From contig NZ_MXAP01000113.1 in NCBI RefSeq assembly GCF_002027555.1, positions 1 through 43,485 of the forward strand: a stretch of 43,485 nt of DNA, given 5' to 3'. Shown one piece after another: positions 17,343 through 26,240 of the stretch (the stretch's first letter is position 1; each line of letters begins with the position of its first letter). Under the pieces are notes generated by a model. That model searched no databases. It saw only the letters and a program-made list of their open reading frames with translations, and was not told the origin of the DNA. Origin of the DNA: Moraxella equi. Lineage in GTDB: Bacteria; Pseudomonadota; Gammaproteobacteria; Pseudomonadales; Moraxellaceae. A program made the translations under genes and the position numbers.

Positions 17343-18194
17343 ATGACCAACATTCTTTTAAGTCGCCTACTGCCCGTCGCCCTATTCTCTGCTGTTGTCA
17401 CACATGCCACAGCCAATACCATCTATGTCTACGAAGATGGCGATAACGGACAAAAATTTTTGACCAATGTCCAACAAAACGCCAGTGGCACCAAAAAATT
17501 CACCCAAATCAGTGTTACCTATTACCCTGACACCAAATTACACTCTAACGGCAACATCCCTAGCACCTACAACCCAACGACCGCCGCCACACCCAGTCGC
17601 AGTGCTAACCGTAATGCCTACGACCACTTAATCCGTGCCGCCGCTGCTCGTCATGGTGTAGACCCCGCCCTTGTCAAAGCCATCATTCACACCGAATCTG
17701 CCTTTAACCCAAATGCTCGCTCACCTGTGGGGGCAATGGGACTCATGCAGCTCATGCCCGGTACTGCCCGAGACATGGGCGTAAGTAACGCTTGGGACCC
17801 CGTCCAAAACATCGAAGGTGGGGTAAAATATCTTGCATGGCTACAACGCCAATTTCGCAACCGTGACCACGTCGTCGCCGCCTACAATGCAGGATTGGGC
17901 AATGTCCGCAAACATGGTGGCATTCCCCCATTTCGAGAAACCCAGAATTACGTCCGCTCGGTAAACAGCCGTTATGCCAGTCTCTATCGCCATGATACGG
18001 GTATTATCGGGGGTGGCACGCACTTGGCAATGAACCAAAACTTTACCACGCCCGCCCCGACCACCTTGCAAGTACCCAGCTCGTCAGGTGTTCAAAATGT
18101 CAGCATTACTTACACCACCCCAAATAATAACTACGCCACTCCCCAAAACCCCAGTGTTGGTAGTGGCTCAGGGCGTATTTATATTCATAAATAA
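17343..18194 (+). CDS. Soluble lytic transglycosylase (SLT domain)
   Basis: This is an exported lytic transglycosylase that cleaves peptidoglycan glycan strands. A signal peptide occupies about residues 1-24 (LLSRLLPVALFSAVVTHATA). A short N-terminal module with IYVYEDGDNGQKFLTN follows, resembling the DUF4124-like start of similar proteins. The SLT domain spans about 92-205: ALVKAIIHTESAFNP with the catalytic Glu, SPVGAMGLMQLMPGTARDMG, and VVAAYNAGLGNV. The C-terminal 70 residues are Thr/Pro/Asn-rich and probably disordered. At 283 residues it is a small single-domain family member. No membrane anchor or lipobox is seen, so it should be free in the periplasm. Confidence 0.94.
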   Translation: MTNILLSRLLPVALFSAVVTHATANTIYVYEDGDNGQKFLTNVQQNASGTKKFTQISVTYYPDTKLHSNGNIPSTYNPTTAATPSRSANRNAYDHLIRAAAARHGVDPALVKAIIHTESAFNPNARSPVGAMGLMQLMPGTARDMGVSNAWDPVQNIEGGVKYLAWLQRQFRNRDHVVAAYNAGLGNVRKHGGIPPFRETQNYVRSVNSRYASLYRHDTGIIGGGTHLAMNQNFTTPAPTTLQVPSSSGVQNVSITYTTPNNNYATPQNPSVGSGSGRIYIHK

Positions 18195-18283
18195 TGTGCT
18201 TGTAACTGGTTGATTTTAAAAATATCTAATTTTTGTAAAAATAATCAATCAGTTACACAACTACCATTTAAATTTTTAACGTC

Positions 18284-18325
18284 ATGCCCCATAATAGCAG
18301 TAATGCCAATGGGGGCATTTTTATT
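18284..18325 (+). terminator. Terminator-like hairpin between slt-type gene and htpX
   Basis: ATGCCCC (18284-18290) pairs with GGGGCAT (18312-18318), followed by TTTTATTTT. The loop is long (21 bases), so strength is uncertain. It lies 37 bases before htpX and might also act within its leader. Confidence 0.5.
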
Positions 18326-18355
18326 TTGCAACTTTTATTTTAAGGAAAATTTACC

Positions 18356-19264
18356 GTGTTACGCATTGGTTTATTTTTACTCACCAACGTCGCCGTCATG
18401 GTCGTGGCAGGTATCGCCTTTTTTATCCTAAGTAGAGTCTTTGGATTGGGCGGTGTGCATGGACCGGGCGGACTTCAATATGGTTCGCTTGCCGTCTTAT
18501 GTCTGTGCTATGGCATGATTGGCTCAATGATTTCTTTATTTTTGTCAAAATGGATGGCAAAAAAATCCACAGGTACGGTCATCATTGAACGTCCCAGTAA
18601 CGCCACCGAGCAGTGGCTTGTGGAGACCGTCGCCAAACAAGCCAAAGCTGTCGGTATTGGCATGCCCGAAGTGGGTATTTTTGACAATGCCCAACCCAAC
18701 GCCTTTGCCACAGGTTGGAACAAAAACTCTGCCCTAGTCGCTGTTTCATCAGGACTGCTACACACCATGACCGCCGATGAAGTCGAAGCGGTATTGGCTC
18801 ACGAAATCGGACATGTTGCCAATGGCGACATGGTAACGCTTGCCTTAATTCAAGGTGTAGTGAACGCCTTTGTCATGTTCTTTGCTCGTATCATCGGCTC
18901 ATTTGTTGACCAAGTGGTCTTTAAAAACGAAAGCGACTCCCCTGGTATCGGCTACTTTGTAACCAGTATGGTTATGGACATCTTGCTTGGCTTTTTGGCA
19001 AGTGCCATCGTCATGTGGTTCTCTCGCTTGCGTGAATACCGTGCCGACGAGATGGGGGCAAAACTTGCCAGCCGTGACAAGATGATTAGCGCCCTAAACG
19101 CCCTACGTCCTGCCGAAGCTCGCCCCGATCAAATGCCAGAGAGCATGAAAGCCTTTGCCATTTCTAGCGGTCAATCCCAAGGATTTAGCATTGCCAATCT
19201 GTTCCGCACACACCCGACATTGGATGAGCGTATCTCGGCACTGCAAAAACTACCTGTCAATTAA
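18356..19264 (+). CDS. htpX: Heat-shock membrane metalloprotease HtpX
   Basis: HtpX is a zinc protease of the inner membrane that degrades damaged membrane proteins. Two N-terminal membrane helices (about 4-26 and 42-64) precede the catalytic domain. Zinc ligands H149 and H153 with catalytic E150 are in [13 protein letters not shown]. The third ligand Glu is in EYRADEMGA. Two further hydrophobic segments follow the active site. The length of 302 is near E. coli HtpX (293). Translation starts at GTG, nine bases after AAGGA (18342-18346), and no ATG gives a complete first helix. The gene is a single unit ending in a bidirectional terminator. Confidence 0.96.
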   Translation: MLRIGLFLLTNVAVMVVAGIAFFILSRVFGLGGVHGPGGLQYGSLAVLCLCYGMIGSMISLFLSKWMAKKSTGTVIIERPSNATEQWLVETVAKQAKAVGIGMPEVGIFDNAQPNAFATGWNKNSALVAVSSGLLHTMTADEVEAVLAHEIGHVANGDMVTLALIQGVVNAFVMFFARIIGSFVDQVVFKNESDSPGIGYFVTSMVMDILLGFLASAIVMWFSRLREYRADEMGAKLASRDKMISALNALRPAEARPDQMPESMKAFAISSGQSQGFSIANLFRTHPTLDERISALQKLPVN

Positions 19265-19282
19265 CATCAGTCATCATGTCAT

Positions 19283-19310
19283 AAAAATCCCCTTGATTGG
19301 GGATTTTTTA
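19283..19310. terminator. Bidirectional terminator, htpX / lrgB
   Basis: AAAAATCCCC pairs with GGGGATTTTT around TTGATT, between the convergent stops of htpX and lrgB. Confidence 0.87.
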
Positions 19311-20015
19311 TTAAAGCAACCACGGCACAATCACAGGGGCTAAAAATGCCGTTAAAATACCATTTAAAATCAGCCCCACTGTCGCATACGCCACAAACCT
19401 TGACCCCATCTGCATGACACGCACCGTACCAAGGGCGTGCGACGCTGTCCCCATGGATAACCCCCACGCCATAGGATGAGTGGATTTGACAAATAACAGC
19501 ACGCCTATGCCCATCATCTGTCCCACCACACCTGCGATGAGTACGGTACTGGCGGTAATGCCCATCACCCCATCCAATTTATCGGTGACTTCGATGGCAA
19601 TCGGCATGGTGACAGATTTGGGGGCGATGGCGATGGCACTTTGCTCACTGCCCCCCATCAGACGCACAAGCCACACCCCTGAGATAATACCCGTAAGCGA
19701 GCCTAGCAGTTGTGAGATGATAATAGGAAACCACTGCGAGCGGATTTTTTGCCACTGAACATAAAGCGGAATGGCAAGTGCCACAACCGCAGGCTGTAAC
19801 CAAAAGGTCAGTTGGTGACTCGCCTGCTCAAAGCTCGCCCACTCTATATTTAGCACTTTTAGTAGGGTGATAACCACGATGGTCGTGATGAGTGTGGGGT
19901 TGATGAGCTGATTTTTAAAACGGGCTTTGATGTGCATACAGCCATGAAAGACAGCGATAAGCATAAATAGCAGAAAAAAGGGGCTGTTTAATAGCTCTGA
20001 CAGCTCGGTATTCAT
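19311..20015 (-). CDS. lrgB: LrgB-family membrane protein
   Basis: LrgB/CidB proteins work with LrgA/CidA-type holin-like partners and have been linked to murein hydrolase control and export of small metabolites such as pyruvate or glycolate. The 234-residue protein is hydrophobic, with about seven membrane segments. It carries the family motifs LLGSLTGIISGVWLVRLMG, ALAPKSVTMPIAIE-type (here IAPKSVTMPIAIEV) and GTASHALGTVRVMQMG. It follows the LrgA gene by three bases, so the two form an operon. Exact function in this organism is not known. Confidence 0.93.
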   Translation of the reverse strand: MNTELSELLNSPFFLLFMLIAVFHGCMHIKARFKNQLINPTLITTIVVITLLKVLNIEWASFEQASHQLTFWLQPAVVALAIPLYVQWQKIRSQWFPIIISQLLGSLTGIISGVWLVRLMGGSEQSAIAIAPKSVTMPIAIEVTDKLDGVMGITASTVLIAGVVGQMMGIGVLLFVKSTHPMAWGLSMGTASHALGTVRVMQMGSRFVAYATVGLILNGILTAFLAPVIVPWLL

Positions 20016-20018
20016 GAG

Positions 20019-20396
20019 CTACCCCCCTTGATTTGTTCGTCCTTGATGTCTGGCTTTTTGGGCGTGCCGTAGCCACTCATAGGATTTGCCCGTCACAATC
20101 AGTACCATCAATGTACTGATAGCAGTCGCCCCGATAAGCACCCCCAAATCCACCCGAATGATGTCCAGATACTGCGTGATGGAGATACAGGCAGGCACAA
20201 CCATTAACACCAAGTAGTCCAGCAAGGTCTTGGCAAGGCTCTGCACCGTCTCTAACTTAACCACGCCTGCCTGCAACGCCCCAAATAGAATAAGCAGCCC
20301 AATCACGCTCGGGGGCAAGGACAATCCTGTCAGGGCGATAAAAATCTCACCCAAAAACACACACCCAAAAATAATCAAAAATGCTTTTAAAATCAT
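20019..20396 (-). CDS. lrgA: LrgA/CidA-family holin-like protein
   Basis: This is a 125-residue membrane protein with four predicted helices, the normal size for LrgA/CidA (UPF0299). Motifs ALTGLSLPPSVIGLLILF and YLVLMVVPACISITQY (phospholipid-facing family signatures) are clear. It is the first gene of the lrgAB pair and ends three bases before lrgB. The pair is often regulated by carbon or pyruvate signals in other bacteria. No regulator gene is adjacent here. It diverges from a DUF2218 gene across a 180-base AT-rich gap. Confidence 0.92.
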   Translation of the reverse strand: MILKAFLIIFGCVFLGEIFIALTGLSLPPSVIGLLILFGALQAGVVKLETVQSLAKTLLDYLVLMVVPACISITQYLDIIRVDLGVLIGATAISTLMVLIVTGKSYEWLRHAQKARHQGRTNQGG

Positions 20397-20576
20397 GACG
20401 GTTTGTCCGACCCAAAGATGCCCAAAGATGACGTATTGTACAAAACTTTATGACATTTTGCACCGCTTAATTGTGCTTGTTATTTTATTTTGTTAAATTT
20501 GATAACAAGGCTTGATTTAATGAAAATAGGTCTTATTTAATAGTTGTTATTTTTCCACATTATCACAGGAGATGAT

Positions 20577-20870
20577 ATGCCACACGTTCGTGTTCGCACC
20601 ATCGAAGGGGCAAGACTTGCCAAACGCCTAACTAACCACTTTCGCCATAAAGTAGAAGTTACCGAGACTGGCACGGGCTATTTGGTCAAAATGGCAGGGG
20701 CAGACGTTGTATTGACACCCCACGATGATGAGCTGTATATTGAGTACACTCGTAACGAAACTACCGACAGTCCTGAACGCCCCTATGACGAAACTCGCCT
20801 ACGCTTTGTCATTAGCGACCATTTAGACCGCATGGCAAACCAGACGTTTGAGTATGATTGGCAAGATTAA
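20577..20870 (+). CDS. DUF2218 protein
   Basis: This is a small 97-residue protein of the DUF2218 family, with function unknown. Family traits visible are the N-terminal GARLAKRLTNHFRHKVEV helix and the glycine-aspartate turn. A C-terminal stretch, VISDHLDRMANQTFEYDW, is like the usual 'HL.RFG..E.L...W'. The start is the ATG at 20577, with AGGAG at 20567-20571. An upstream in-frame TTG at 20544 has no ribosome site. In other genomes such genes often sit near siderophore or iron genes, but no such neighbours occur here. Confidence 0.88.
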   Translation: MPHVRVRTIEGARLAKRLTNHFRHKVEVTETGTGYLVKMAGADVVLTPHDDELYIEYTRNETTDSPERPYDETRLRFVISDHLDRMANQTFEYDWQD

Positions 20871-20882
20871 ATTTAGGGCAAT

Positions 20883-20908
20883 AAAAAAGGGCAATCACGC
20901 CCTTTTTT
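20883..20908 (+). terminator. Terminator of the DUF2218 gene
   Basis: AAAAAAGGGC (20883-20892) pairs with GCCCTTTTTT (20899-20908) around AATCAC. It could also end the convergent unit from the minus strand. Confidence 0.87.
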
Positions 20909-20946
20909 GCATCCAATCAACTCCAACTCCATCACATGATAATATC

Positions 20947-21276
20947 TCATAGCGAACTTACTACGTCTAAATATTGTTGTTGTATTTCTTTTGGCAGCTT
21001 CTCAATCAATGCCAATTTCATGTTTTTATCATCGCCATTCATTACCATATCAATAAGCGGTGTGCCGTCAAACGGTAAATCATCTACTTTTTGGGCAAAA
21101 TTTGCCAAATAATACGCCCCGTCCACGTCATTGTCTGACATGACTCTATCATAAACGGCACGAAAGGCGGACTCACTTGCTCCGTTGTTAGCAATCAAAA
21201 GATGAATAGCCCCTAGAGCGGTATTTGGCTTTTGACAAAGGCTGATAATTTGCTCAGAAATGCTTGGCATGCTCAT
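20947..21276 (-). CDS. Unrecognised small protein, paralogue of its neighbour
   Basis: I do not recognise this 109-residue acidic helical protein. It aligns by eye with the protein encoded just upstream. Shared features are SLCQKPNTAL against ELCQEPDTAL, a following A/W-rich helix, DVDGAYYLANFAQ against DIQSAYYLVRIMQ, and a closing PLIDMV against PLMELV. The two genes overlap by four bases (ATGA at 21276-21273), so they are translated together. Identity looks low, implying an old duplication. There is no signal peptide or membrane segment. Small paired proteins like this are sometimes immunity or adaptor proteins, but nothing nearby supports that. Confidence 0.82.
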   Translation of the reverse strand: MSMPSISEQIISLCQKPNTALGAIHLLIANNGASESAFRAVYDRVMSDNDVDGAYYLANFAQKVDDLPFDGTPLIDMVMNGDDKNMKLALIEKLPKEIQQQYLDVVSSL

Positions 21277-21620
21277 AAAAATATACCGCTCTCTTGTTGG
21301 ATTTGCCCCAACATCTCTCGATCAACCAGTGTGGGTAATGAGTCATTAAGCTCACCACCGAGGTCGCCCACCAGCTCCATTAACGGCTCTATATCTACAG
21401 GTCGCTCCGACTCTGGCATAGCCTGCATGATTCTCACCAAATAATAAGCCGACTGTATATCCATGTCCGCACAGATTCGCTTGTGGATGGCACAGATGGC
21501 ATCTTTGTCAATATTTTCATATTTTATCCAATATGCCAATGCACTCAATGCCGTGTCAGGCTCTTGGCATAACTCTACAATTTCTTGGCTGTTTTTATGA
21601 ATGAAACCTTCGTCTAACAT
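21273..21620 (-). CDS. Unrecognised small protein, first of a tandem paralogous pair
   Basis: This 115-residue acidic protein is mostly predicted helix and matches its downstream neighbour along residues 11-84 (EIVELCQEPDTALSALAYW, ADMDIQSAYYLVRIMQ, PLMELV). The C-terminal 30 residues differ from the neighbour. It is probably cytoplasmic. It begins about 75 bases after the glutaredoxin stop, with a terminator between them, so this pair is its own transcript. No family is recognised. Confidence 0.82.
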   Translation of the reverse strand: MLDEGFIHKNSQEIVELCQEPDTALSALAYWIKYENIDKDAICAIHKRICADMDIQSAYYLVRIMQAMPESERPVDIEPLMELVGDLGGELNDSLPTLVDREMLGQIQQESGIFL

Positions 21621-21662
21621 TGCATCACCTTGCTACTTATCTTATTTGTGGTTATTAATAAA

Positions 21663-21687
21663 AATCGGTTATTTCAAATAACCGATT
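21663..21687. terminator. Terminator of the glutaredoxin gene
   Basis: AATCGGTTATTT pairs perfectly with AAATAACCGATT around a single C. It lies just after the grxD stop on the minus strand. Confidence 0.6.
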
Positions 21688-21694
21688 ATCTCCA

Positions 21695-22030
21695 TCATAC
21701 TTCTGGGCTATGCTCTTCAATCAGTGGCTTTAATTCACCCGATTGGTACATTTGTAGAATGATGTCGCTACCGCCGATGAGCTCGCCACTGACCCACAGT
21801 TGTGGAAAGGTTGGCCAGTTGGCAATCAGTGGCAAGGTGCTACGAATTTCAGGATTTTCTAAGATATTAACGAACGCAAATGGGCGACCAATCTGCGTCA
21901 AAACTTCCACCGCACGCGCAGAAAATCCGCATTGGGGAAATTGTGGTGTGCCTTTCATGTATAGTAGCACGGCATGGTCTTTGATTTGATTTTCAATCAA
22001 TTCTTTGACTTGGGGGTTAATTTCACTCAT
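21695..22030 (-). CDS. grxD: Monothiol glutaredoxin (Grx4/GrxD)
   Basis: This is a monothiol glutaredoxin of 111 residues that carries [2Fe-2S] clusters and delivers them in iron-sulfur protein maturation, often with BolA-type partners. The active site is CGFS (C34-S37) inside MKGTPQFPQCGFSARAVEVL. The FAFVNILENPEIRSTLP segment and WPTFPQLWVSGELIGGSDII, with the cis-Pro and glutathione-binding residues, are all present. Length matches E. coli GrxD (115). It is a single gene with a hairpin after it. Confidence 0.97.
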   Translation of the reverse strand: MSEINPQVKELIENQIKDHAVLLYMKGTPQFPQCGFSARAVEVLTQIGRPFAFVNILENPEIRSTLPLIANWPTFPQLWVSGELIGGSDIILQMYQSGELKPLIEEHSPEV

Positions 22031-22134
22031 AGCAGCTCCAAAAATGGGAAAATTGGCTTATTTTAGCATAAATTGGGGAATGTGTTGTAAATTTCAAGCC
22101 TTTTTCTAATAAGCTGCCAATTTTTTGTAAAATT

Positions 22135-24815
22135 TTACTCACACACCACATTATCTATCTTATAACGCAATCCGTCTTGAGCAGAAATGTCAAAATTGAC
22201 GACTGCTCCACTCTTACGCAGTAACTCAAAGGATTGGTCTTTGCAATACAAGGCTTGGGCGGACTGAATAGACATCACTCCCTTACTCTTATCGCTTAGA
22301 CTTACAATAACCACGCCATTTTCTTGACGAATGGTGGTGATTTCGTTGTAACCTGTAAACAGTTTTTTGGGTAAAGTGCTTTGTAACTTGGCAATGGCAT
22401 CGCTTGGCGAAGTGCCCTGTGCCCGCTCGATTACCTGTGTCGTAGGGTTTGGAGCGGTATTAGGCTGCGTGCTAATGGGTAGGGTGGTTGCGGGCGGTTC
22501 GTCTATGTCTTTATTGTTAAAAAAGCACATTTTAACCAGACTCATTAATATAAGCACGCCTGCCACTTTTGCCCATTTGTGCCACGCTGGGGGTTCGTCA
22601 GTCGCATAATCAGCATCTGGGTAGCTTATCAGATAAGTGTAATCCTGATTTTTGTGATGAAGCAAATAATCAATCACCCAAAATTTCACATCAAGAAACT
22701 TATCTTCATCTTGGCTTGGCAAAGTGCCATTGTTCAAGTAACTTATTAAAAGTTGTTCGGCAACCTTATCGCCTTGTTCATAGGCAGTTTGGAGCGGTCG
22801 GCAAGCCAGCCATTTTTGTGCTTTGGGATTTTCTGCATACGCTTTTACCGCCTCATTAATCGCCAAAGGCGAACAGCCTTCATTCATCAAAACCAGATTA
22901 AAATCCACCATTTCTTTTTGTAAAAAGTCTTTAAACAAGATTGGCACAAGGCTAGGGCAATCCAAAGCCAGCTTCGTCTGCCAACGCAACGCACGACTGT
23001 CGCCCAGTTTTGACGCGTAATCCAGCCATGAAAGCCCTTCTTCAATGCTTTGCGGAACATGTTTGCCTGTCAAATACAAAATTGCCAAACACAATAAAGC
23101 GGTGGTGTTATTGGGGTGTTGTGTCGTTCTTCCTTCGTTTTCCAATAATTTAGACAACGAAACATCGCCCTGTTTCAACAAAAACTGCACCAAACTCGCT
23201 GTTTGCGTGGGCGACAACTGGGGCTGTTCTAGGGTGGTCAAAACTTGGGGCAAGGGTTTGGTATTGGGTAAATTGGCAAATTGTGTGTTCGCTTTTAATT
23301 CTTGCCAAAATGGGCTTAAATCCAGTTGTCGCAGGGCTTGGTACAAACTGGGTGGTAATTTGTCTTTGGCAAGATTGGCGTGGGCTTCGGGGTCTTTAAT
23401 CTCACTTAAATCAAACAGTTCTGACCAACGCAGATACTGGTTTTGTGCATCGTTTCGCAGACGAATCAGAAAATTGGGTTTGCCCGTTTCGGGCGGTTTG
23501 GGCTGTCTAAAATCATTGGGATTGTGTGGCGGTGCATTTGGCTTGAATAATTTGGCAAGCACATCACTTTGTAGCGTGAGCAGTTCATCGTAATTTTGCC
23601 AAAAACGACTGGCTTTTTCGCTGGGCAAATTCGCCCACATCGGCACAATTTCTTGACTGGTGTCTGATGAGTTGCCAAGCCATTTTTGATAAAAATCGCT
23701 ATCTTTCCAAAAAACAGCAGGCAAAATCATCACCTCATCGTTATCATCATTGATGATAATCGGAAAAATCGGCAAAGTCAGCATCGCATCAGGCAAATGC
23801 AGTCGCCACACAAATATCGTCTTGGCATAAAGCGACATGGCGGTTGTTGGCGGCGCAGGCAATTCGCCTGAAAAACGGGTGCGTTCGTTTTGTAGGTGCT
23901 GGGCGTATTGTTTGAGTTTGGGTGGTAGGTCGTTAGGCGTTTGTTTTTTAAATGACAACAAGGTTTGGGCAATGCTTTGCAATAAATGCGGTGGCGTACG
24001 CCCTGATTTGTCATAAATAATCTCGGCAGGGCAACTGGCAGGATTATTTTCCTCAAAAAGCATCGTATTGGCTTGCACGAGCGCCCCCCAGACCACACGC
24101 CCTTTTTGGTAAAGGGTTGGCATGGGGCCTTGATTTGGCTCATCAACTCATCGCCCAGCATCCATTTAGGTGGCAAAATTTGTAAATAACTTTGCCAATG
24201 TGCCGACAGATTTTGACAGGCAGCCTGCAAATCAATCGGTAAAGATTGATTTGCAGGCGGTACAACTTCATCGGGGGCAAACGCCTGATAATCGCCTGTA
24301 ATGGTAGAAAAATAGACGGATTTTTCAGGTTCATCAAATTCAGGAAATAGGCGTTCTAAAATGGCAACGAGCGGAAAATGCTGATTAATATTATCGGCAC
24401 GATGATAGGTAGCAACAAAACGGTATTCGTCTATGTCAGGGAAAATGCCTTGCATCTCTGGATTTTCGGCGATGTATTCCTCGTAATCTTGCCAAATGGG
24501 AGCAACCCCCGCCAATCGTCCACGCATTTCGCCACAATAATAAGTCAATAAAAACAAGAAAGTGTGGTTGGTGGGTGTACCACCATTTAAAAAAGTGTCG
24601 CGGTCAAGGCGGTGGGTGGTGCGAATGTTATCCAAGAAATCATCAATTCGCTGTAAACTTGCCAGCGTGTAGTCCAATTGGCAGGCTTTGAGTTCATTTT
24701 CAAAGGCAAAACCTGTTTCAAGGGGCATGCCTTTTAAAAAAGAGTGTAAATAACCAGTAATAATGGCGGTGGTTTTGGTGGGTTGGCGTTCTGCTAGAAA
24801 ATCGGTGGGGGTCAT
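22135..24815 (-). pseudogene. Large unrecognised gene split by a frameshift
   Basis: Two overlapping frames appear to be one gene of about 890 codons. The first frame starts at the ATG at 24815 and its plausible part runs to about 24124 (ending WMLGDELMSQIKAP). The second continues from 24123 (MPTLYQKGRVVWGALVQANT) to 22135. The break lies in a run of four G (24124-24127, plus strand). Five G would join the frames as KAPMPTLYQ. I do not recognise the protein. The first part is helical and soluble. The second has a SEL1/TPR-like stretch (AILYLTGKHVPQSIEEGLSWLDYASKLGDSRAL), a membrane helix (about 525-545) and a C-terminal domain likely outside the membrane. It could be a sequencing error, a real mutation, or two coupled genes. 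Confidence 0.7.
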
Positions 24816-24985
24816 TATTGATTCTTAATTTAAAATGGAAAATTGAAGGATATAGACAATGCTATTAAGTAATTTATGATACCACAATTAGATGTATAAT
24901 AAAATGCACTCTTTATTCTGTAAGCGGTAGAAAAAAGTATTTAGGAAATAGGTAATAACTTATAGAGATGATTTTATGATTAATC

Positions 24986-25027
24986 AAAATAACACCGTTT
25001 AAATTTGAGTTTAAACGGTGTTATTTT
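24986..25027. terminator. Terminator of the isochorismatase-like gene
   Basis: AAAATAACACCGTTTAAA (24986-25003) pairs perfectly with its complement at 25010-25027 around six bases, ending two bases before the gene's stop on the minus strand. Confidence 0.88.
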
Positions 25028-25028
25028 A

Positions 25029-25592
25029 TTATGGCATTAATTTTAAAATCTCATCACTCGTCAAAACGGTAGCAAATTCACCGTGCAAATTGGCAAGGCT
25101 GACCCTATGCACCGTTTCGCTGTCATAGCATGTGCCATCAAAACCCACCCTATCAAAAGTCGCCGTGCCGTCCGATACCACAAAAGTGGTAAAGCCTAGA
25201 TTGCTTGCCATGCGTGCGGTTGTGGATACACAGTGATTGGTCGTAAGCCCTGCAAGAACAAGGGTAGTAATGCCAGCCTTGGTTAGTTGCTCATGTAAAT
25301 CCGTGCCAATAAAACTGCTATTGACGTGCTTTGTAATGACGGCTTCATGGGCTTGGGGCTGAGTCAGCTCAATCCAATCAAAGCCCTGGTTTGTGGGGTG
25401 TAGGCGTGATTGGGGCGTCGTTGATGAATGGCGAATATGAAAAATCGGCAAATCCTGCTCTCGCCAATGGCTCAATAACTCAAAACAAACCTGCTCACAG
25501 TTTGGGTTGTTGCGATTGCCACCCCAATAGGCTTCATCATAAAAACCTTGTTGTAAGTCAATGAGTAATAAGGCGGTGTTTGTGGTAATCAT
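25029..25592 (-). CDS. Isochorismatase-family cysteine hydrolase
   Basis: This is a 187-residue enzyme of the isochorismatase-like hydrolase fold, which includes nicotinamidases and various amidases. The catalytic triad is visible: D12 in LLLIDLQQGF, K88 in VITKHVNSSF and C121 in LAGLTTNHCVSTTARMASNLGF. The last motif is the family signature. GFTTFVVSDGTATFD follows, as expected. It lacks the carrier-protein domain of EntB, and no siderophore genes are nearby, so it is not an enterobactin enzyme. The substrate is unknown. It is a single gene with its own terminator. Confidence 0.93.
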   Translation of the reverse strand: MITTNTALLLIDLQQGFYDEAYWGGNRNNPNCEQVCFELLSHWREQDLPIFHIRHSSTTPQSRLHPTNQGFDWIELTQPQAHEAVITKHVNSSFIGTDLHEQLTKAGITTLVLAGLTTNHCVSTTARMASNLGFTTFVVSDGTATFDRVGFDGTCYDSETVHRVSLANLHGEFATVLTSDEILKLMP

Positions 25593-25634
25593 TTGATTTT
25601 CCTATATTTATTGACAATTAAATTTACAATTATA

Positions 25635-26120
25635 TCAAGCTAAGATTTTTTTAACCAATAACACCACCGCACTCGCCCAAATGCCCTCGCCACGCCCTAT
25701 CCAGCCCATTTTTTCATTGGTGGTCGCTTTGATACTCACGCAGTCCACACCCACACCAAGCACATCTGCTATCGTCTCACGCATGGCGGTGTTATATGGG
25801 GCGATTTTTGGACGCTCGCAAATCACCGTCATGTCAGCATTGCCCAGTGTGTAGCCATGTGATTTGATAAGTTCATAGACGTGCTTTAACAAAATCTTGC
25901 TATCCGCCCCCTTGAATGCAGGGTCGGTATCGGGGAAATGCTGTCCAATATCGCCGAGTGCCAACGCTCCGAGCAGTGCATCCGCCAAAGCGTGAAGCAG
26001 CACATCGCCATCTGAGTGAGCCTTAATGCCGTGCGTGTGGGGAATACGCACACCGCCAAGCGTTACAAAATCGCCTGTCGTGAAAGCATGAACATCTATG
26101 CCTTGACCGATTTTTATCAT
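25635..26120 (-). CDS. ispF: 2-C-methyl-D-erythritol 2,4-cyclodiphosphate synthase
   Basis: IspF makes the cyclic diphosphate intermediate of the MEP isoprenoid pathway and works as a trimer with zinc. Metal ligands D9 and H11 sit in GQGIDVHAF, with a third His in [40 protein letters not shown] and [13 protein letters not shown] are standard. [17 protein letters not shown] closes the protein. The ATG at 26120 gives 161 residues, the normal size. An upstream ATG at 26192 would add 24 residues without family support. The usual partner ispD is not adjacent here. The gene diverges from mnmA. Confidence 0.96.
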   Translation of the reverse strand: MIKIGQGIDVHAFTTGDFVTLGGVRIPHTHGIKAHSDGDVLLHALADALLGALALGDIGQHFPDTDPAFKGADSKILLKHVYELIKSHGYTLGNADMTVICERPKIAPYNTAMRETIADVLGVGVDCVSIKATTNEKMGWIGRGEGIWASAVVLLVKKILA

Positions 26121-26240
26121 GATTGAGCCTTTTTTGGTTTGTCTTAGTTTATCTTGGTTTAGGGCAGACAAGGCTTGTAAAATAATTAGCAAGCCTTATA
26201 TAATGGCAAGTTTACCACAATTTTATAACAAGAGACAATC

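Noticed and set aside
24100..24140. Programmed frameshift in the large unknown gene
   Set aside because: No slippery heptamer, stop codon or stimulatory structure like that of prfB is visible. A simple indel explains it better.
25029..25592. Nicotinamidase or enterobactin isochorismatase
   Set aside because: The triad is general to the superfamily. There is no carrier domain and no siderophore or NAD-salvage neighbours.
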